Shown: positions 46,088 through 55,081 of the stretch, one piece after another
Layout of the letters: the number at the start of each line of letters is the position of its first letter
Position numbering within the stretch: the first letter of the stretch is position 1
NCBI RefSeq assembly: GCF_037963145.1
Contig: NZ_CP150144.1
Coordinates: 1,488,001-1,552,000 of the forward strand
Source of the DNA: Oceanobacillus sp. FSL K6-2867
Lineage (GTDB): Bacteria; Bacillota; Bacilli; Bacillales; Amphibacillaceae
Length of the DNA stretch: 64,000 nucleotides
Direction of reading: 5' to 3'
The notes under the pieces: model-generated
Seen by the model: the letters and a program-made list of their open reading frames with translations, nothing else
Told to the model about the DNA's origin: nothing
Database searches by the model: none
Translations under genes and position numbers: made by a program

Positions 46088-46185
46088 AAATAAAGAATCG
46101 TAAGCGCTCACTGCAGCATTGACGCTTTATATCTCAGCATCTAGCAGCTCTCAAAAAGGTATTCTTTTCATCGGAGGTGTCTACA

Positions 46186-47028
46186 TTGAAGAAACATTGG
46201 GCTTTTATTAATACCGGCTTTCAGGATGCTTCGTGGAATATGGCATTTGATGAGTGCTTAATCAACTGGCATCATGAAGGTAAAATCCCACCAACATTAC
46301 GATTTTATGGCTGGAAAGCACCTAGTTTATCTGTCGGCTACTTTCAAAAGGTTGACAAAAAGATTGATTTCGATGCAATAGAACGGCATAAATGCCAATT
46401 TGTCAGACGATTAACCGGTGGCAGTGCAGTGCTTCATGACGATGAATTAACGTACAGCCTTGTTATTTCAGAGAATGACCCAGATATTCCTGTGTCCGTT
46501 CAAGAAGCATACCACGTACTATCCAAAGGGGTATTTGAAGGTTATCACAACTTAGGCATCCCCGCTGAGTACGCAATTCCAGACAGGGAAAAGGCCAGAG
46601 GCAGAACAGCAATATGTTTTGAAAAACCTGCATTCTACGAAATGGTTGTAGAAGGGAAAAAGCTTTCTGGAAATGCTCAAACAAGAAAAAAAGGCGTACT
46701 TATGCAGCATGGCTCAATTCCAATGAGCATGGATACAGAGATGCTCTTTGATTTATTCTTATTTTCCTCCGAACGTTTACGAGAACGGAGTCGAGACGCT
46801 TTTTTCAAAAAAGCCGTCACAATTAATCAATTGACAAATCGAAAGTATCATTATGACATGTTAACGGAAGCATTTAAAGCGGGTTTCAAGAAAGGTTTAA
46901 ATCTTGAGCTCCATCCTTTGCAATTAACAGAAACCCAATGGCAAGAAGTACAGCAATTAGCACAATCAAAATATGAATCGAAAGCATGGAATCTAACTCA
47001 AAATAAGGAGCGTGCTAGCATTGGCTAA
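46186..47028 (+). CDS. lipM: Octanoyltransferase LipM
   Basis: Transfers octanoyl groups from acyl carrier protein to lipoyl domains (GcvH in Bacillus). TTG 46186 is 8 bases after CGGAGG; the in-frame GTG 46177 overlaps that site. About 280 aa. The fold markers [20 protein letters not shown], the catalytic Cys in AICFEKP (about residue 144) and [23 protein letters not shown] match LipM rather than lipoate-protein ligase LplA. It overlaps lipA by 8 bases. Its leader carries a TPP riboswitch, an unusual control for this gene. Confidence 0.9.
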   Translation: MKKHWAFINTGFQDASWNMAFDECLINWHHEGKIPPTLRFYGWKAPSLSVGYFQKVDKKIDFDAIERHKCQFVRRLTGGSAVLHDDELTYSLVISENDPDIPVSVQEAYHVLSKGVFEGYHNLGIPAEYAIPDREKARGRTAICFEKPAFYEMVVEGKKLSGNAQTRKKGVLMQHGSIPMSMDTEMLFDLFLFSSERLRERSRDAFFKKAVTINQLTNRKYHYDMLTEAFKAGFKKGLNLELHPLQLTETQWQEVQQLAQSKYESKAWNLTQNKERASIG

Positions 47029-47965
47029 ACAGGCAGAACATATTCGTAAACCAGAATGGCTTAAAACCAAAATCAACACAAATGAATCCTATAAAAAACT
47101 AAAGCACTTAATGCGTGATCAACGACTGAATACAGTATGCGAAGAAGCAAAATGTCCCAATATTTATGAATGCTGGAGCGAACGAAAAACAGCCACGTTT
47201 ATGATTTTAGGCGATACATGTACTCGGGGCTGCCGTTTTTGTGCAGTGAAAACAGGTCTTCCAAGCGGGCTTGACCTGGGTGAACCAAAGCGAGTTGCTG
47301 ACTCTGTTTCCATTATGGGGCTAAAACATGTTGTTGTGACAGCGGTTGCGCGTGATGACCTGGAAGATGGAGGAGCAGCTGTTTTTGCCAATACTGTCCG
47401 GGCAATTCGTCATCAGAACCCAGGCTGTACGATAGAAGTTCTGCCATCTGATATGAAAGGTGATTATGAAAGCTTACATACGCTGATGGATAGCGAACCA
47501 GATATTTTCAATCATAATATTGAAACCGTTAGACGATTAACAAAACGCGTTCGAGCCATCGCAAGATACGACCGGTCCTTACAGCTGCTTCAACGTGTGA
47601 AAGAAATTGCACCAGCTATTCCTACAAAATCCAGTATTATGGTCGGACTGGGAGAAACAAAAGAGGAACTCATCGAGGCAATGGATGATTTGCGTGCCCA
47701 TAATGTGGATATCGTTACAATTGGACAATATTTACAACCAACGAAAAAGCACTTAAACGTTGAAAAGTATTACCATCCAGATGAATTTGAAGAATTGAAA
47801 CAAATCGCTCTCGAGAAAGGCTTCTCACATTGTGAGTCTGGTCCATTGGTACGCTCTTCTTACCATGCTGATGAACAAGTAAGCCAATCTTCAGCACAAA
47901 GACGAATTAAATATATGAAAGGCTATGAGTCACAAGAGAATAAACAAGTTGATTTTCACTTTTAA
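47021..47965 (+). CDS. lipA: Lipoyl synthase LipA
   Basis: Radical-SAM enzyme of 314 aa inserting two sulfurs into octanoyl-protein. The auxiliary cluster is [12 protein letters not shown], the SAM cluster CTRGCRFC, and the late RSSYHA motif supplies the serine ligand. TTG 47021 is 10 bases after AAGGAG within the lipM end. The two genes together make the complete de novo lipoylation step pair. Confidence 0.95.
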   Translation: MAKQAEHIRKPEWLKTKINTNESYKKLKHLMRDQRLNTVCEEAKCPNIYECWSERKTATFMILGDTCTRGCRFCAVKTGLPSGLDLGEPKRVADSVSIMGLKHVVVTAVARDDLEDGGAAVFANTVRAIRHQNPGCTIEVLPSDMKGDYESLHTLMDSEPDIFNHNIETVRRLTKRVRAIARYDRSLQLLQRVKEIAPAIPTKSSIMVGLGETKEELIEAMDDLRAHNVDIVTIGQYLQPTKKHLNVEKYYHPDEFEELKQIALEKGFSHCESGPLVRSSYHADEQVSQSSAQRRIKYMKGYESQENKQVDFHF

Positions 47966-47987
47966 ACTTTTAAATACATGTTATTTA

Positions 47988-48024
47988 AAAAATCCCTCCT
48001 AATAATTCGTTAGGGGGGATTTAT
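47988..48024 (+). terminator. Terminator of lipMA
   Basis: AAATCCCTCCTAA/TTAGGGGGGATTT stem with a 6-base loop; the following tract (TTATCG) is poor, but the stem is strong. Confidence 0.7.
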
Positions 48025-48236
48025 CGACACATTCACTCTCAATCCGACAGCCTTCCCACAAATTATACCTTCTAACATAAAATTTCCCTTCTCCATCACG
48101 AGCTTATTATGCATCTACCCTACTTCATCCGTACAATTTTCATTTCCCAAAATTTATTAGACTATTATACAGGCATCGCGAGAGTATCAACATATCTTGA
48201 TAGTAAATACAGCAACAGAGAAAGGAGCGACAATTC

Positions 48237-48800
48237 ATGAGTCATAATCCCCATCCATGCAATCATCATAATTGTGTTTGTGAAGTAGTAAGAAAGATAG
48301 TCTGTGCACAGAAAGAAGTATCCGATAGAGACAAAAACAAACACTGCAGCAGCAGCTGTGAAAATTCTATTAAACAATTACTTTCATCACATTCTAAAAG
48401 CAAAAATATGAACACAACCATTCCATTTGTTCTATTTAACAAAGGCAGCCTTAAACCATTTATTGCAAGCGGTGTTCATAAAAAAGAAAAAAAAGGATGC
48501 CATCATGATTATGATACATTTGCTGCAATCGAAACACCAGTCTTGCGGGCTATACGATTTATTCCACACAGCTGCTGTGTCGAGGTTGAATTATTACAGC
48601 CTGTAAATGAACATTGTATTCCAGTAACGCATAAAGGAGAAAAACTAGTTGATTTCTTTGAAAGTAAATCTCATCATCATACAGTAGACTTCAAAAAAAC
48701 TGGTATCTGTATCACACTAGATTTAGAATGCTTTTGCGCTATCACTTGCTTAGATCCTATTAGACCATTACCACCGGGCCATCATTCTTGTACATGTTAG
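48237..48800 (+). CDS. Spore coat protein, CotY/CotZ/ExsY family
   Basis: Cysteine- and histidine-rich protein of 187 aa with N-terminal HNCVCEVVRKIVCAQKEV, the middle TIPFVLFNKGSLKPFIASGV, and a Cys-rich end (LECFCAITCLDPIRPL, then HHSCTC). These fit the crust/exosporium proteins that crosslink on the spore surface. AAAGGAG precedes the ATG. It is evidence for sporulation; mother-cell control is expected but no clear sigma-K promoter was found. Confidence 0.88.
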   Translation: MSHNPHPCNHHNCVCEVVRKIVCAQKEVSDRDKNKHCSSSCENSIKQLLSSHSKSKNMNTTIPFVLFNKGSLKPFIASGVHKKEKKGCHHDYDTFAAIETPVLRAIRFIPHSCCVEVELLQPVNEHCIPVTHKGEKLVDFFESKSHHHTVDFKKTGICITLDLECFCAITCLDPIRPLPPGHHSCTC

Positions 48801-48831
48801 TATATGAAAGAAAGGTTTTTACCGCAGCAAC

Positions 48832-48864
48832 AAAAAGACCCTGAGCATCGGCTTAGGGTCTTTC
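48832..48864. terminator. Bidirectional terminator between coat gene and small charged gene
   Basis: AAAGACCCTGAGC pairs with GCTTAGGGTCTTT (one G-U pair) around a 4-base loop, with A and T runs outside. Confidence 0.9.
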
Positions 48865-49087
48865 ATTCTGAATTCTCCGTAATGTTTTTCCGTTTATACT
48901 TTCTTTCACTTTGGGAATCGTCCTTCGTTTTCGTCTTCTTTTTTTCGTCGTGTGTTTCTATTTTTAAATCTTCCATCGGTATATCATCCACAAACTTTTG
49001 CTCTTCCTGTTCATCCAGCTTCGTTCTTCTCTCTTCATTCCACTTCGGCTTCTCATTACTGGTAGAACGTTTATCTTTATCGCGCAT
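48863..49087 (-). CDS. Small, highly charged hypothetical protein
   Basis: 74 aa, rich in Lys, Glu, Asp and Arg, without hydrophobic segment or Cys. ATG 49087 has GAGGTGAG 6 bases upstream, and a terminator follows directly, so it is a real transcription unit. Its low-complexity composition (KPKWNEERRTKLDEQEEQKF) resembles small disordered Bacillus proteins, some spore-related. I cannot name it. Confidence 0.6.
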   Translation of the reverse strand: MRDKDKRSTSNEKPKWNEERRTKLDEQEEQKFVDDIPMEDLKIETHDEKKKTKTKDDSQSERKYKRKNITENSE

Positions 49088-49214
49088 TGACTTCTCACCT
49101 CATTGTCTCTTTTTATTTTCATTTCCTTTCAGCACTATTATTAAACCTAATCATGAAAAAACTTCTTTTTCTTGCTATACTTTAAGAAAGACAGGCAGAC
49201 GGAGGTTTATTACA

Positions 49215-49553
49215 ATGAGCGAATTTATGAAAATTAAAACCATCGAACATGCAGAAAGATTTATAACAGAAAACCAGCTTTCTTTCCTATATTTTTCCCG
49301 GCCAAATTGCAGTGTTTGTCATGGGCTATTACCACAGGTTGAAAAATTGATGGAATCCTATCCACAAATAAATACAGCTCATATTAATGTAGAGGAAGTT
49401 CAAATGGCAGCTGGACGTTTTTCAATCTTTACCATCCCTGTTCTATTGTTTTTTGTAGATGGAAAAGAATATATACGGGAAGCACGAATTGTACATTTGG
49501 ATTTATTAGAAGAAAAGATACGCAGAATTTATGAAAATGTGCTTGAATCCTAA
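49215..49553 (+). CDS. Thioredoxin-family protein
   Basis: 112 aa with a thioredoxin fold: FLYFSRPNCSVCHGLLPQ holds the active C-x-x-C (Cys32, Cys35), then the cis-Pro in FTIPVLLFF. ATG 49215 is 9 bases after GGAGG; the longer upstream frame runs antisense to the charged gene and is rejected. The CSVC site differs from the CGPC of true thioredoxin, and it resembles the Bacillus YtpP-type group. No signal peptide. Its stop codon lies within the loop region of the terminator. Confidence 0.85.
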   Translation: MSEFMKIKTIEHAERFITENQLSFLYFSRPNCSVCHGLLPQVEKLMESYPQINTAHINVEEVQMAAGRFSIFTIPVLLFFVDGKEYIREARIVHLDLLEEKIRRIYENVLES

Positions 49554-49575
49554 CGATTCAAGCACATTTTTACAT
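49534..49575. terminator. Bidirectional terminator overlapping the thioredoxin-like gene's stop
   Basis: A 16-bp perfect stem: AAAATGTGCTTGAATC at 49534-49549 and its complement at 49555-49570, with the 5-base loop containing most of the TAA. It ends both this gene and the ytrF-like gene. Confidence 0.92.
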
Positions 49576-49579
49576 ATTG

Positions 49580-50920
49580 CTATATCTCTCTTCGCATTGC
49601 CATTAAAACATCAATTTTTGTGGCACGGTTTGCTGGGCGCAAACCAGATAAAATCGTCACAAGCAAGCAAATTCCCACAGAAATGAGAACAAGGCTAACA
49701 GGTATCATCGAAAATTGCAGTTGTTCTGGCAGCTCTTCCTGAAAGGCAAACTCTATAATAATTGGCAAACCTATATTTACTAAGGAACTGACCACGTAAG
49801 CTACTAAGGTACCTATGAACGCTCCAACAATTCCGATATAACTGCTTTCCAGCAGAAAAATTTGTTTAATTGTCTTGGGATTTGCACCAATTGCCTTCAT
49901 AATACCAATATCTGGGGCACGTTCTGTTACCGCCATTGTCATCGTATTATAAATACCAATTGAAGCAATAAGAATCGCAATTGTACCGATTAGAATTAAG
50001 CCTGCTTTCATGATTGTAAACAGCATGTTGATCTGCTTCATCTCACTAACAACAGAATATGAAGCATAATTTGCATCGTCTAGTTCATCCACAATAACCT
50101 GAACTGCTTCCAGGTTCGTTGCATACACTTTTACTTCATCAAATGCATTGAGAGTTGCTGAATCAAGCTGGTCTCCATCAACACCTAATTCTCCACCAGG
50201 TGCTCCGGTATAAGCTTCCACATCAGTAAAAACCTCACCAGAAATATATACATTCTGATCTTGTATCCAATCTTTCGTTGGCTTTTTTAAAATTCCAACA
50301 ACAGTAAGCGGTACAGCCTTTTCCTCTCCATCAACCTCTAAATTCCTTTTCACTGTCATATTTAACGTTTGTCCAATTAAATTGTCTTGATACAGATATT
50401 CCCCTTTAATTTCTCCAGATGCTTCATCATATATATCCTCACCTTTCACATCCTGTACAAAATAATCCAGAAAATGATAGCCTACAACTACTTCATTCGG
50501 CTTTTCCGGCAGCCTTCCTTTATCAAGCTCCAACCCCGCATCTACCTCAGACGGAAAATGTGCTGATACAGCAGTTGTTTCTGATCCATATTCATCCAGG
50601 GAAAAAGTCGGAAATTGACGCAGTTGATTTTTCCGTGTTACAGCATTAACATTATCAATAGACTCTAAGTAATCAATATCTTCCATCGTTAGGGAGCGAT
50701 AGTTACCATCCTTTTCTAGATGTCCATGGATATCAATTTCTGTAACAATTTGCTGTTCCAACGTCTCTTTAATAATACTCTCTTGCAGCCCATATCCAAC
50801 AGATGCTAAAACAATAAGGAAGGCACATCCCATTGCCGTTGCTAGAATAGTCATCCCTGTTCTTACTTTATTCTTTTTAAGATTCTGCAGAACGAAGCGA
50901 AATTGATCTTTTATTTTCAT
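49580..50920 (-). CDS. ytrF: FtsX/MacB-type ABC permease (YtrF-like)
   Basis: 446 aa: TM1 (about 21-45), a large extracellular domain (about 46-290) and three C-terminal helices. The FtsX end is clear: ASIGIYNTMTMAVTERAPDIGIMKAIGANPKTI and GLRPANRATKIDVLMAMRRE. It overlaps the ytrE-like gene by four bases. It pairs with that ATPase as a MacB-type mechanotransmission complex, not a classical exporter. In B. subtilis, ytrABCDEF responds to cell-wall antibiotics. Confidence 0.87.
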   Translation of the reverse strand: MKIKDQFRFVLQNLKKNKVRTGMTILATAMGCAFLIVLASVGYGLQESIIKETLEQQIVTEIDIHGHLEKDGNYRSLTMEDIDYLESIDNVNAVTRKNQLRQFPTFSLDEYGSETTAVSAHFPSEVDAGLELDKGRLPEKPNEVVVGYHFLDYFVQDVKGEDIYDEASGEIKGEYLYQDNLIGQTLNMTVKRNLEVDGEEKAVPLTVVGILKKPTKDWIQDQNVYISGEVFTDVEAYTGAPGGELGVDGDQLDSATLNAFDEVKVYATNLEAVQVIVDELDDANYASYSVVSEMKQINMLFTIMKAGLILIGTIAILIASIGIYNTMTMAVTERAPDIGIMKAIGANPKTIKQIFLLESSYIGIVGAFIGTLVAYVVSSLVNIGLPIIIEFAFQEELPEQLQFSMIPVSLVLISVGICLLVTILSGLRPANRATKIDVLMAMRREI

Positions 50921-51609
50921 TGGGATCTAACCCCCTCTGCAATTCGTCCGTCACTTATCGTTATGGTTCGGTCACCAATTGCCGCTACTTCGTCATCATG
51001 GGTAATGATAAGAAATGTGATCCCCATTTCCAAATTGAGCTGTTTAATCAATTGCAGCAGCTCTGCCTCTGTTTCGCTGTCTAAACTTCCGGTTGGTTCA
51101 TCAGCGAGGATTAACGGTGGGTTTAATACTAATGCTCTCGCAATACTGACACGTTGCTGCTGACCACCAGATAACTCACTTGGATAATGATCGGCGAATT
51201 CTATTAAGCCAACCTTCTCCAGAATAGCAAGCGTTATTTCCTTGCGTGATGATTCACTTTCACCATTTAAAATTAATGGCAATTCAATATTTTGAAAAGC
51301 TGTCATACTGGGAATTAACTGGAAGCTTTGAAAAATAAATCCCATATGCTTTAAACGAAAATCTGCAAATCCAGACTCCGATAAGTCACTCACTCTCTGA
51401 TCATTTATCCAGATTTCGCCCTCTGTTGGACGAATAAAGCCACTAATCAAATTCAGTAGCGTAGATTTTCCTGAACCACTTTTTCCAACAATCGTTACTA
51501 TTTCACCTTCATTCACTTGAAATGAGATATCCTGAAGAACTGGTAACGTTGTTTCCTGCCTTTTCTTGCCTAGTACAAAATGATGGCTTAATTGTTTTAC
51601 TGTAATCAA
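50917..51609 (-). CDS. ytrE: MacB/LolD-type ABC ATPase (YtrE-like)
   Basis: 230 aa, starting at TTG 51609 behind GGGGGA; ATG 51630 has no ribosome site. Walker A GKSGSGKST, Q-loop FIFQSFQLIPSM, signature LSGGQQQRVSIARAL, Walker B LILADEPTGSLD, H-loop IITHD. These are typical of ATPases partnering FtsX-like permeases. Confidence 0.88.
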   Translation of the reverse strand: MITVKQLSHHFVLGKKRQETTLPVLQDISFQVNEGEIVTIVGKSGSGKSTLLNLISGFIRPTEGEIWINDQRVSDLSESGFADFRLKHMGFIFQSFQLIPSMTAFQNIELPLILNGESESSRKEITLAILEKVGLIEFADHYPSELSGGQQQRVSIARALVLNPPLILADEPTGSLDSETEAELLQLIKQLNLEMGITFLIITHDDEVAAIGDRTITISDGRIAEGVRSQ

Positions 51610-51622
51610 AATAAGTCCCCCA

Positions 51623-52867
51623 TTATTCATCCAATTCGATTGAATGGATATCCAGATCGTAATCGATATCCTGTTTCTTTGGATTCTTCATTGTAATCTT
51701 TCCTTCGTATAGTGTATCTCCTGTTCTTAAATGAATAATGTACAAAGACAGATCCTGTTTTGGAAGTTTTGATGCAGGAACAACATACACCTTCTCGCCA
51801 TATATTTTATACATATAACCTAGTTCATCGGTGACTTCCGGAATTGCTATCGTTTGCTTCGCTTCGATTTTTCCATTTTCCATGTTAAAAGAAGTTATCT
51901 CCAGTTTCCCTTCGACATCTTCTGTAAAATAAATCATTTCATCATTCGCTGTATATGGAAATGCATTATTTGAAATCCCTTTCGGTAATTTTATTTGCTC
52001 TTTTTCCCCTGTCACCAAGTTGTAATGAAAGAGTTCACGATCGATCGTTTCATAGGTTGACTCCCATTCATCAATGACACTTTCCTCTATAAGTTCTTCT
52101 CCAAATACAACCTGTTCCATTGGCTGCTGGATATCCTCCCATTTATTATCGACTATTCGAATTTCCCTGTATTGGTTGGATGAAACTTCATCTTCTTTCG
52201 CTGTAATGATAGCTTCGCTTTGAATTGTTTCTGCTGCAATATCGACTAGATAAACTTGGTAAGCTGTAATATCTTTCTCCGATTGCTTATCATAGCTATA
52301 GTTACGCGATATAACTTTTAATTGTCCATCAATGATATGAATTCCCTCTACGTCCATCGAATAAATCATGCTATTTTTATTCACTGGAATAGGCGCTTGA
52401 AAAGAAGTCTCCTCTTTCGACACTTTGTCTAATATGCCTATATCAAGTTCAAAATCATTCGGTTGATAGCCATTCATTGTATCCCATGTTAAATTGACAT
52501 ATACGAGCAAGTTTTCATCCTCATAGAAATGATACGGAGTCATACTTTTGCCACGCATGAAACCCCTGTAGTCTTTCTGGAGTCGCTCCATTTTAGGGCT
52601 TTGATTTACTCCTAACATGCGTTCAAAATAAGTATATTCACCCCAATATGTTGTGCCATCAGCGTTCAGCTGAAATGAATCACCTATGCCCTCTTGAATA
52701 AAACTAGCCTCTAGAGTAAGCTTCTCTATCTCCTTTTCGTCCCCACTTACGGTTTCAAAAACAAATTCCGGCAATCTGCTTGTAGCTGTACTTGTTTGTA
52801 TATAGAATGCCCCAATCACAAGCACAATGAAACTAACAAGTAAAATTAACTTCCAATAACGTTTCAT
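51623..52867 (-). CDS. Single-span protein with a large extracytoplasmic beta domain, in the YtrC/YtrD position
   Basis: 414 aa. One N-terminal hydrophobic helix (about 7-25) is followed by nearly 390 polar residues with repeated short strand-like segments (DGTTYWGEYTYF, ENLLVYVNLTWD, DEMIYFTEDVEGKLEITSF, LSLYIIHLRTGDTLYEG) suggestive of a beta-propeller. It lies inside the ABC operon between the ABC-2 permease and YtrE-like ATPase, where B. subtilis has a second permease. It may sense or bind an envelope ligand. I do not recognise a named family. Confidence 0.65.
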   Translation of the reverse strand: MKRYWKLILLVSFIVLVIGAFYIQTSTATSRLPEFVFETVSGDEKEIEKLTLEASFIQEGIGDSFQLNADGTTYWGEYTYFERMLGVNQSPKMERLQKDYRGFMRGKSMTPYHFYEDENLLVYVNLTWDTMNGYQPNDFELDIGILDKVSKEETSFQAPIPVNKNSMIYSMDVEGIHIIDGQLKVISRNYSYDKQSEKDITAYQVYLVDIAAETIQSEAIITAKEDEVSSNQYREIRIVDNKWEDIQQPMEQVVFGEELIEESVIDEWESTYETIDRELFHYNLVTGEKEQIKLPKGISNNAFPYTANDEMIYFTEDVEGKLEITSFNMENGKIEAKQTIAIPEVTDELGYMYKIYGEKVYVVPASKLPKQDLSLYIIHLRTGDTLYEGKITMKNPKKQDIDYDLDIHSIELDE

Positions 52868-52882
52868 CCTGATCCTCCCTCC

Positions 52883-53716
52883 TTAAACCCGTATCTTTCT
52901 TGTTAATAAATGATTGCTCATCCATATGGATCCAGCCGTAACAAGTAATCCGGTCACTAACATAAGCATAAACAGCTCTTCTGGATAGAAATAGTTATAA
53001 AGCATAAATTCCTGGACGAATATCGGTAAGAAAAATACAATCAGAGCTAGTGCTCCATATCCAATACCTAATAAAATCCCTTTTAAACGATAGCAGCGCT
53101 CAAACATAATGATTGTGAAAAGTACAAACACAGCCATAAAACCGAGACCATAATGGATGGCAAATTCTGCAATTGAGTACGGAAACATAATTCCCAAACG
53201 ATCAAAGTTACGAATCATCTCATTAATCGATAAATCCCAGCGCAAATCAATTGGTACCATCCATTGTAAAACCATGCGCTCCAACGGTAATAATATGATC
53301 TGCAAACCAACCAACCCTAGAACGAAAAGAAATATTGCTGAAGCCTTAGCCAGATATACATTTAAACGTGCAGTTGGCAGCATAAGCAGCCGATAAATAA
53401 ACGTATTCTTGCCAAACCAATCACGATACCAAATAAAAAGTGAATAAATCAATAGCGTTACAATACAAAGTGCGATTGGGCCGACAAACAAGATTGAATT
53501 GGTGACATCATTGAAAGACATTCTCCCATACTGCTCAATAAACGTCTCGATTGACATATGGTCTACATTCATCGCTTGATTGGCATTATTTAAATAGCTT
53601 TTAGAGACAACAATTACTGCAGCAAGTTGCGAAACAATCGTTATTCCAATTAAAGCGATATAGATCTTCATAAAACGACCAAGCTCAAAATTTAAAAGCT
53701 TTACATATCTATTCAT
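52883..53716 (-). CDS. ABC-2-type permease (YtrC/YtrD-like)
   Basis: 277 aa with six hydrophobic segments and an N-terminal RYVKLLNFELGRFMKIY typical of ABC-2 permeases of small Bacillus exporters. The ATG overlaps the ytrB-like stop (ATGA), so it is translated with its ATPase partner. Only one such permease is present in the operon, so it probably forms a homodimer, unlike YtrC plus YtrD in B. subtilis. Confidence 0.8.
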   Translation of the reverse strand: MNRYVKLLNFELGRFMKIYIALIGITIVSQLAAVIVVSKSYLNNANQAMNVDHMSIETFIEQYGRMSFNDVTNSILFVGPIALCIVTLLIYSLFIWYRDWFGKNTFIYRLLMLPTARLNVYLAKASAIFLFVLGLVGLQIILLPLERMVLQWMVPIDLRWDLSINEMIRNFDRLGIMFPYSIAEFAIHYGLGFMAVFVLFTIIMFERCYRLKGILLGIGYGALALIVFFLPIFVQEFMLYNYFYPEELFMLMLVTGLLVTAGSIWMSNHLLTRKIRV

Positions 53717-54402
53717 TGCTGGTACACCTCTCTCATCACATCAACAACTGATTTTCCTTCATTTTCACGTACCTCTTCGGAATTAAATGCTTTTACCACA
53801 ATACCATCATCCAATAAAATTACCTGATCAATTAAATGCTCAATATCATTAATCTCATGTGTTGTAATGATAACCCCGCGATCTTCTACTAAATGACTTG
53901 TAAATACCTCAGCGATTTGCTCACGGCTGAAAATATCAATTCCAGAGAAAGGCTCATCCATTAAAAGGTAATCAACATCTAATGCTAAGCCTAAAAGGAG
54001 ATTTACTTTGGCAGTGTTCCCTTTTGAAAGACTCGAAATTTTTTCTTCTGGTTTTAATTTAAAAAATCCAAGCAGTTCCGTTGCTCGCTCTTGGTTCCAG
54101 CTCTCGTAAAAATCCTGCATGAATTGCATCGATTGTCCAATTGTCATTTGCGGAAGCATGGTAATTGCATCTGGGATAAACGTAATTTTTTCATAGCTTT
54201 TCTTATTGATTTTTGCCCCGTCAATAAGGATTTGACCACTGTTGATCGGTGTTAATGCCATAATGGCGTTTAAAATCGTTGTTTTCCCAACGCCATTAAT
54301 GCCAATTAGACATGTAATTTCTCCCTTGGCGGCAGTAAATGTTACACCCCTCAGCACTTGTTTTCGGCCAAACTTTTTCGTAATATCTTTAACTTCAATC
54401 AC
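53713..54402 (-). CDS. ytrB: ABC transporter ATPase (YtrB-like)
   Basis: 229 aa from GTG 54402 (GGGGGG 7 bases upstream). Walker A LIGINGVGKTT has Ile/Val in place of the usual small residues. The signature is LSKGNTAKVN rather than LSGGQ, as in many GntR-linked Bacillus ATPases; Walker B is YLLMDEPFSGID and the H-loop IITTHE. It energises the ABC-2 permease downstream. Confidence 0.85.
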   Translation of the reverse strand: MIEVKDITKKFGRKQVLRGVTFTAAKGEITCLIGINGVGKTTILNAIMALTPINSGQILIDGAKINKKSYEKITFIPDAITMLPQMTIGQSMQFMQDFYESWNQERATELLGFFKLKPEEKISSLSKGNTAKVNLLLGLALDVDYLLMDEPFSGIDIFSREQIAEVFTSHLVEDRGVIITTHEINDIEHLIDQVILLDDGIVVKAFNSEEVRENEGKSVVDVMREVYQQ

Positions 54403-54403
54403 C

Positions 54404-54790
54404 TTATTTCCCCCCTTCTTCCTCACTCTGTCTTTGATAACTTTCTTTCATTACTTCTACAAGCTCATCAAAAGGAACTTGGATGCGTCGTATCGATGTA
54501 ATAAAAGAATCGACCGCTTCCTCAAGCAACTCTCCTCTAACCGCAGCAAGTACATGTTCATCCTTCGTAATCCTACTTGGGTTGTTGCCTTCCGTATATA
54601 TCAATCCTTCTTCCTCCATTTCCTTATATGCTCGTTGTGCAGTATTTGGATTTATTTTTAACTGATTGGCTAACTCACGCCGTGATGGAATCTCTTGTCC
54701 GGGTTCAAATGATCCTGTTGCTATCCTTTCTTTAAATTGGCGAACAACCTGCAGATATACGGGATCCCGTTTATTAAAGCTTACATTCAT
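54404..54790 (-). CDS. ytrA: GntR-family repressor (YtrA-like)
   Basis: 128 aa from ATG 54790, 9 bases after AGGAG. The winged-helix DNA-binding part is clear (YLQVVRQFKERIATGSFEPGQEIPSRRELANQLKINPNTAQRAYKEMEEEGL), with the short C-terminal dimer helix of the YtrA subfamily. B. subtilis YtrA is of similar length and represses its own ABC operon. The matching operator lies over the promoter upstream. Confidence 0.9.
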   Translation of the reverse strand: MNVSFNKRDPVYLQVVRQFKERIATGSFEPGQEIPSRRELANQLKINPNTAQRAYKEMEEEGLIYTEGNNPSRITKDEHVLAAVRGELLEEAVDSFITSIRRIQVPFDELVEVMKESYQRQSEEEGGK

Positions 54791-54828
54791 CAGCACACGC
54801 TCCTATACTTCTCCTAAGTTCATAACCT

Positions 54829-54881
54829 GTATCAACCACTTAATACACAAACAATAAAATTGTGTATTAAGTGGTTGATAC
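54829..54881. repeat. Perfect 22-bp inverted repeat in the ytr leader
   Basis: Arms 54829-54850 and 54860-54881 are exact reverse complements around a 9-base AT-rich centre. Each arm contains ACCACTTAATACACAA or its complement. It lies between the start point and the ytrA ribosome site. It could form a stable RNA hairpin or act as a second operator, since it contains TACAC and GTGTA half-sites facing outward. Confidence 0.9.
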
Positions 54882-54889
54882 GCTCTATC

Positions 54890-54911
54890 GTGTATTATAT
54901 GCTTCATACAC
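54890..54911. promoter_or_regulatory. YtrA-type operator inside the ytr promoter
   Basis: GTGTAT (54890-54895) and ATACAC (54906-54911) are complementary with a 10-base spacer and overlap the -10 and the spacer of the promoter. The half-sites match the GTGTA/TACAC repeat I remember as the YtrA site of B. subtilis. Confidence 0.75.
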
Positions 54912-54923
54912 ATAAACTGTCAA
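54894..54923 (-). promoter_or_regulatory. Sigma-A promoter of the ytr operon
   Basis: On the minus strand, TTGACA at 54923-54918 and TATAAT at 54899-54894 with an 18-base spacer: both hexamers are perfect. A near-consensus promoter fully covered by an operator suits tight repression with strong induction. Confidence 0.85.
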
Positions 54924-55081
54924 TAACTATTTTTCGACAAGCTTTTGTAGACTATTTCCTGGGAAATATTATTCAACACCGTATGACATTCCACCTTATT
55001 TTCTGTCAAAAAAACCGTGTTGTATAACTCCCTATGGTAAAATAGACAAAACAGATTAAACAAAGGGAATGAATATTTGCG

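Noticed and set aside
46186..47028. Lipoate-protein ligase LplA
   Set aside because: The Cys in AICFEKP and overall match to LipM, together with adjacency to lipA, favour octanoyltransferase.
48804..49214. N-terminal extension of the thioredoxin-like gene
   Set aside because: It is antisense to the small charged gene and crosses a terminator; the GGAGG-preceded ATG at 49215 is clearly better.
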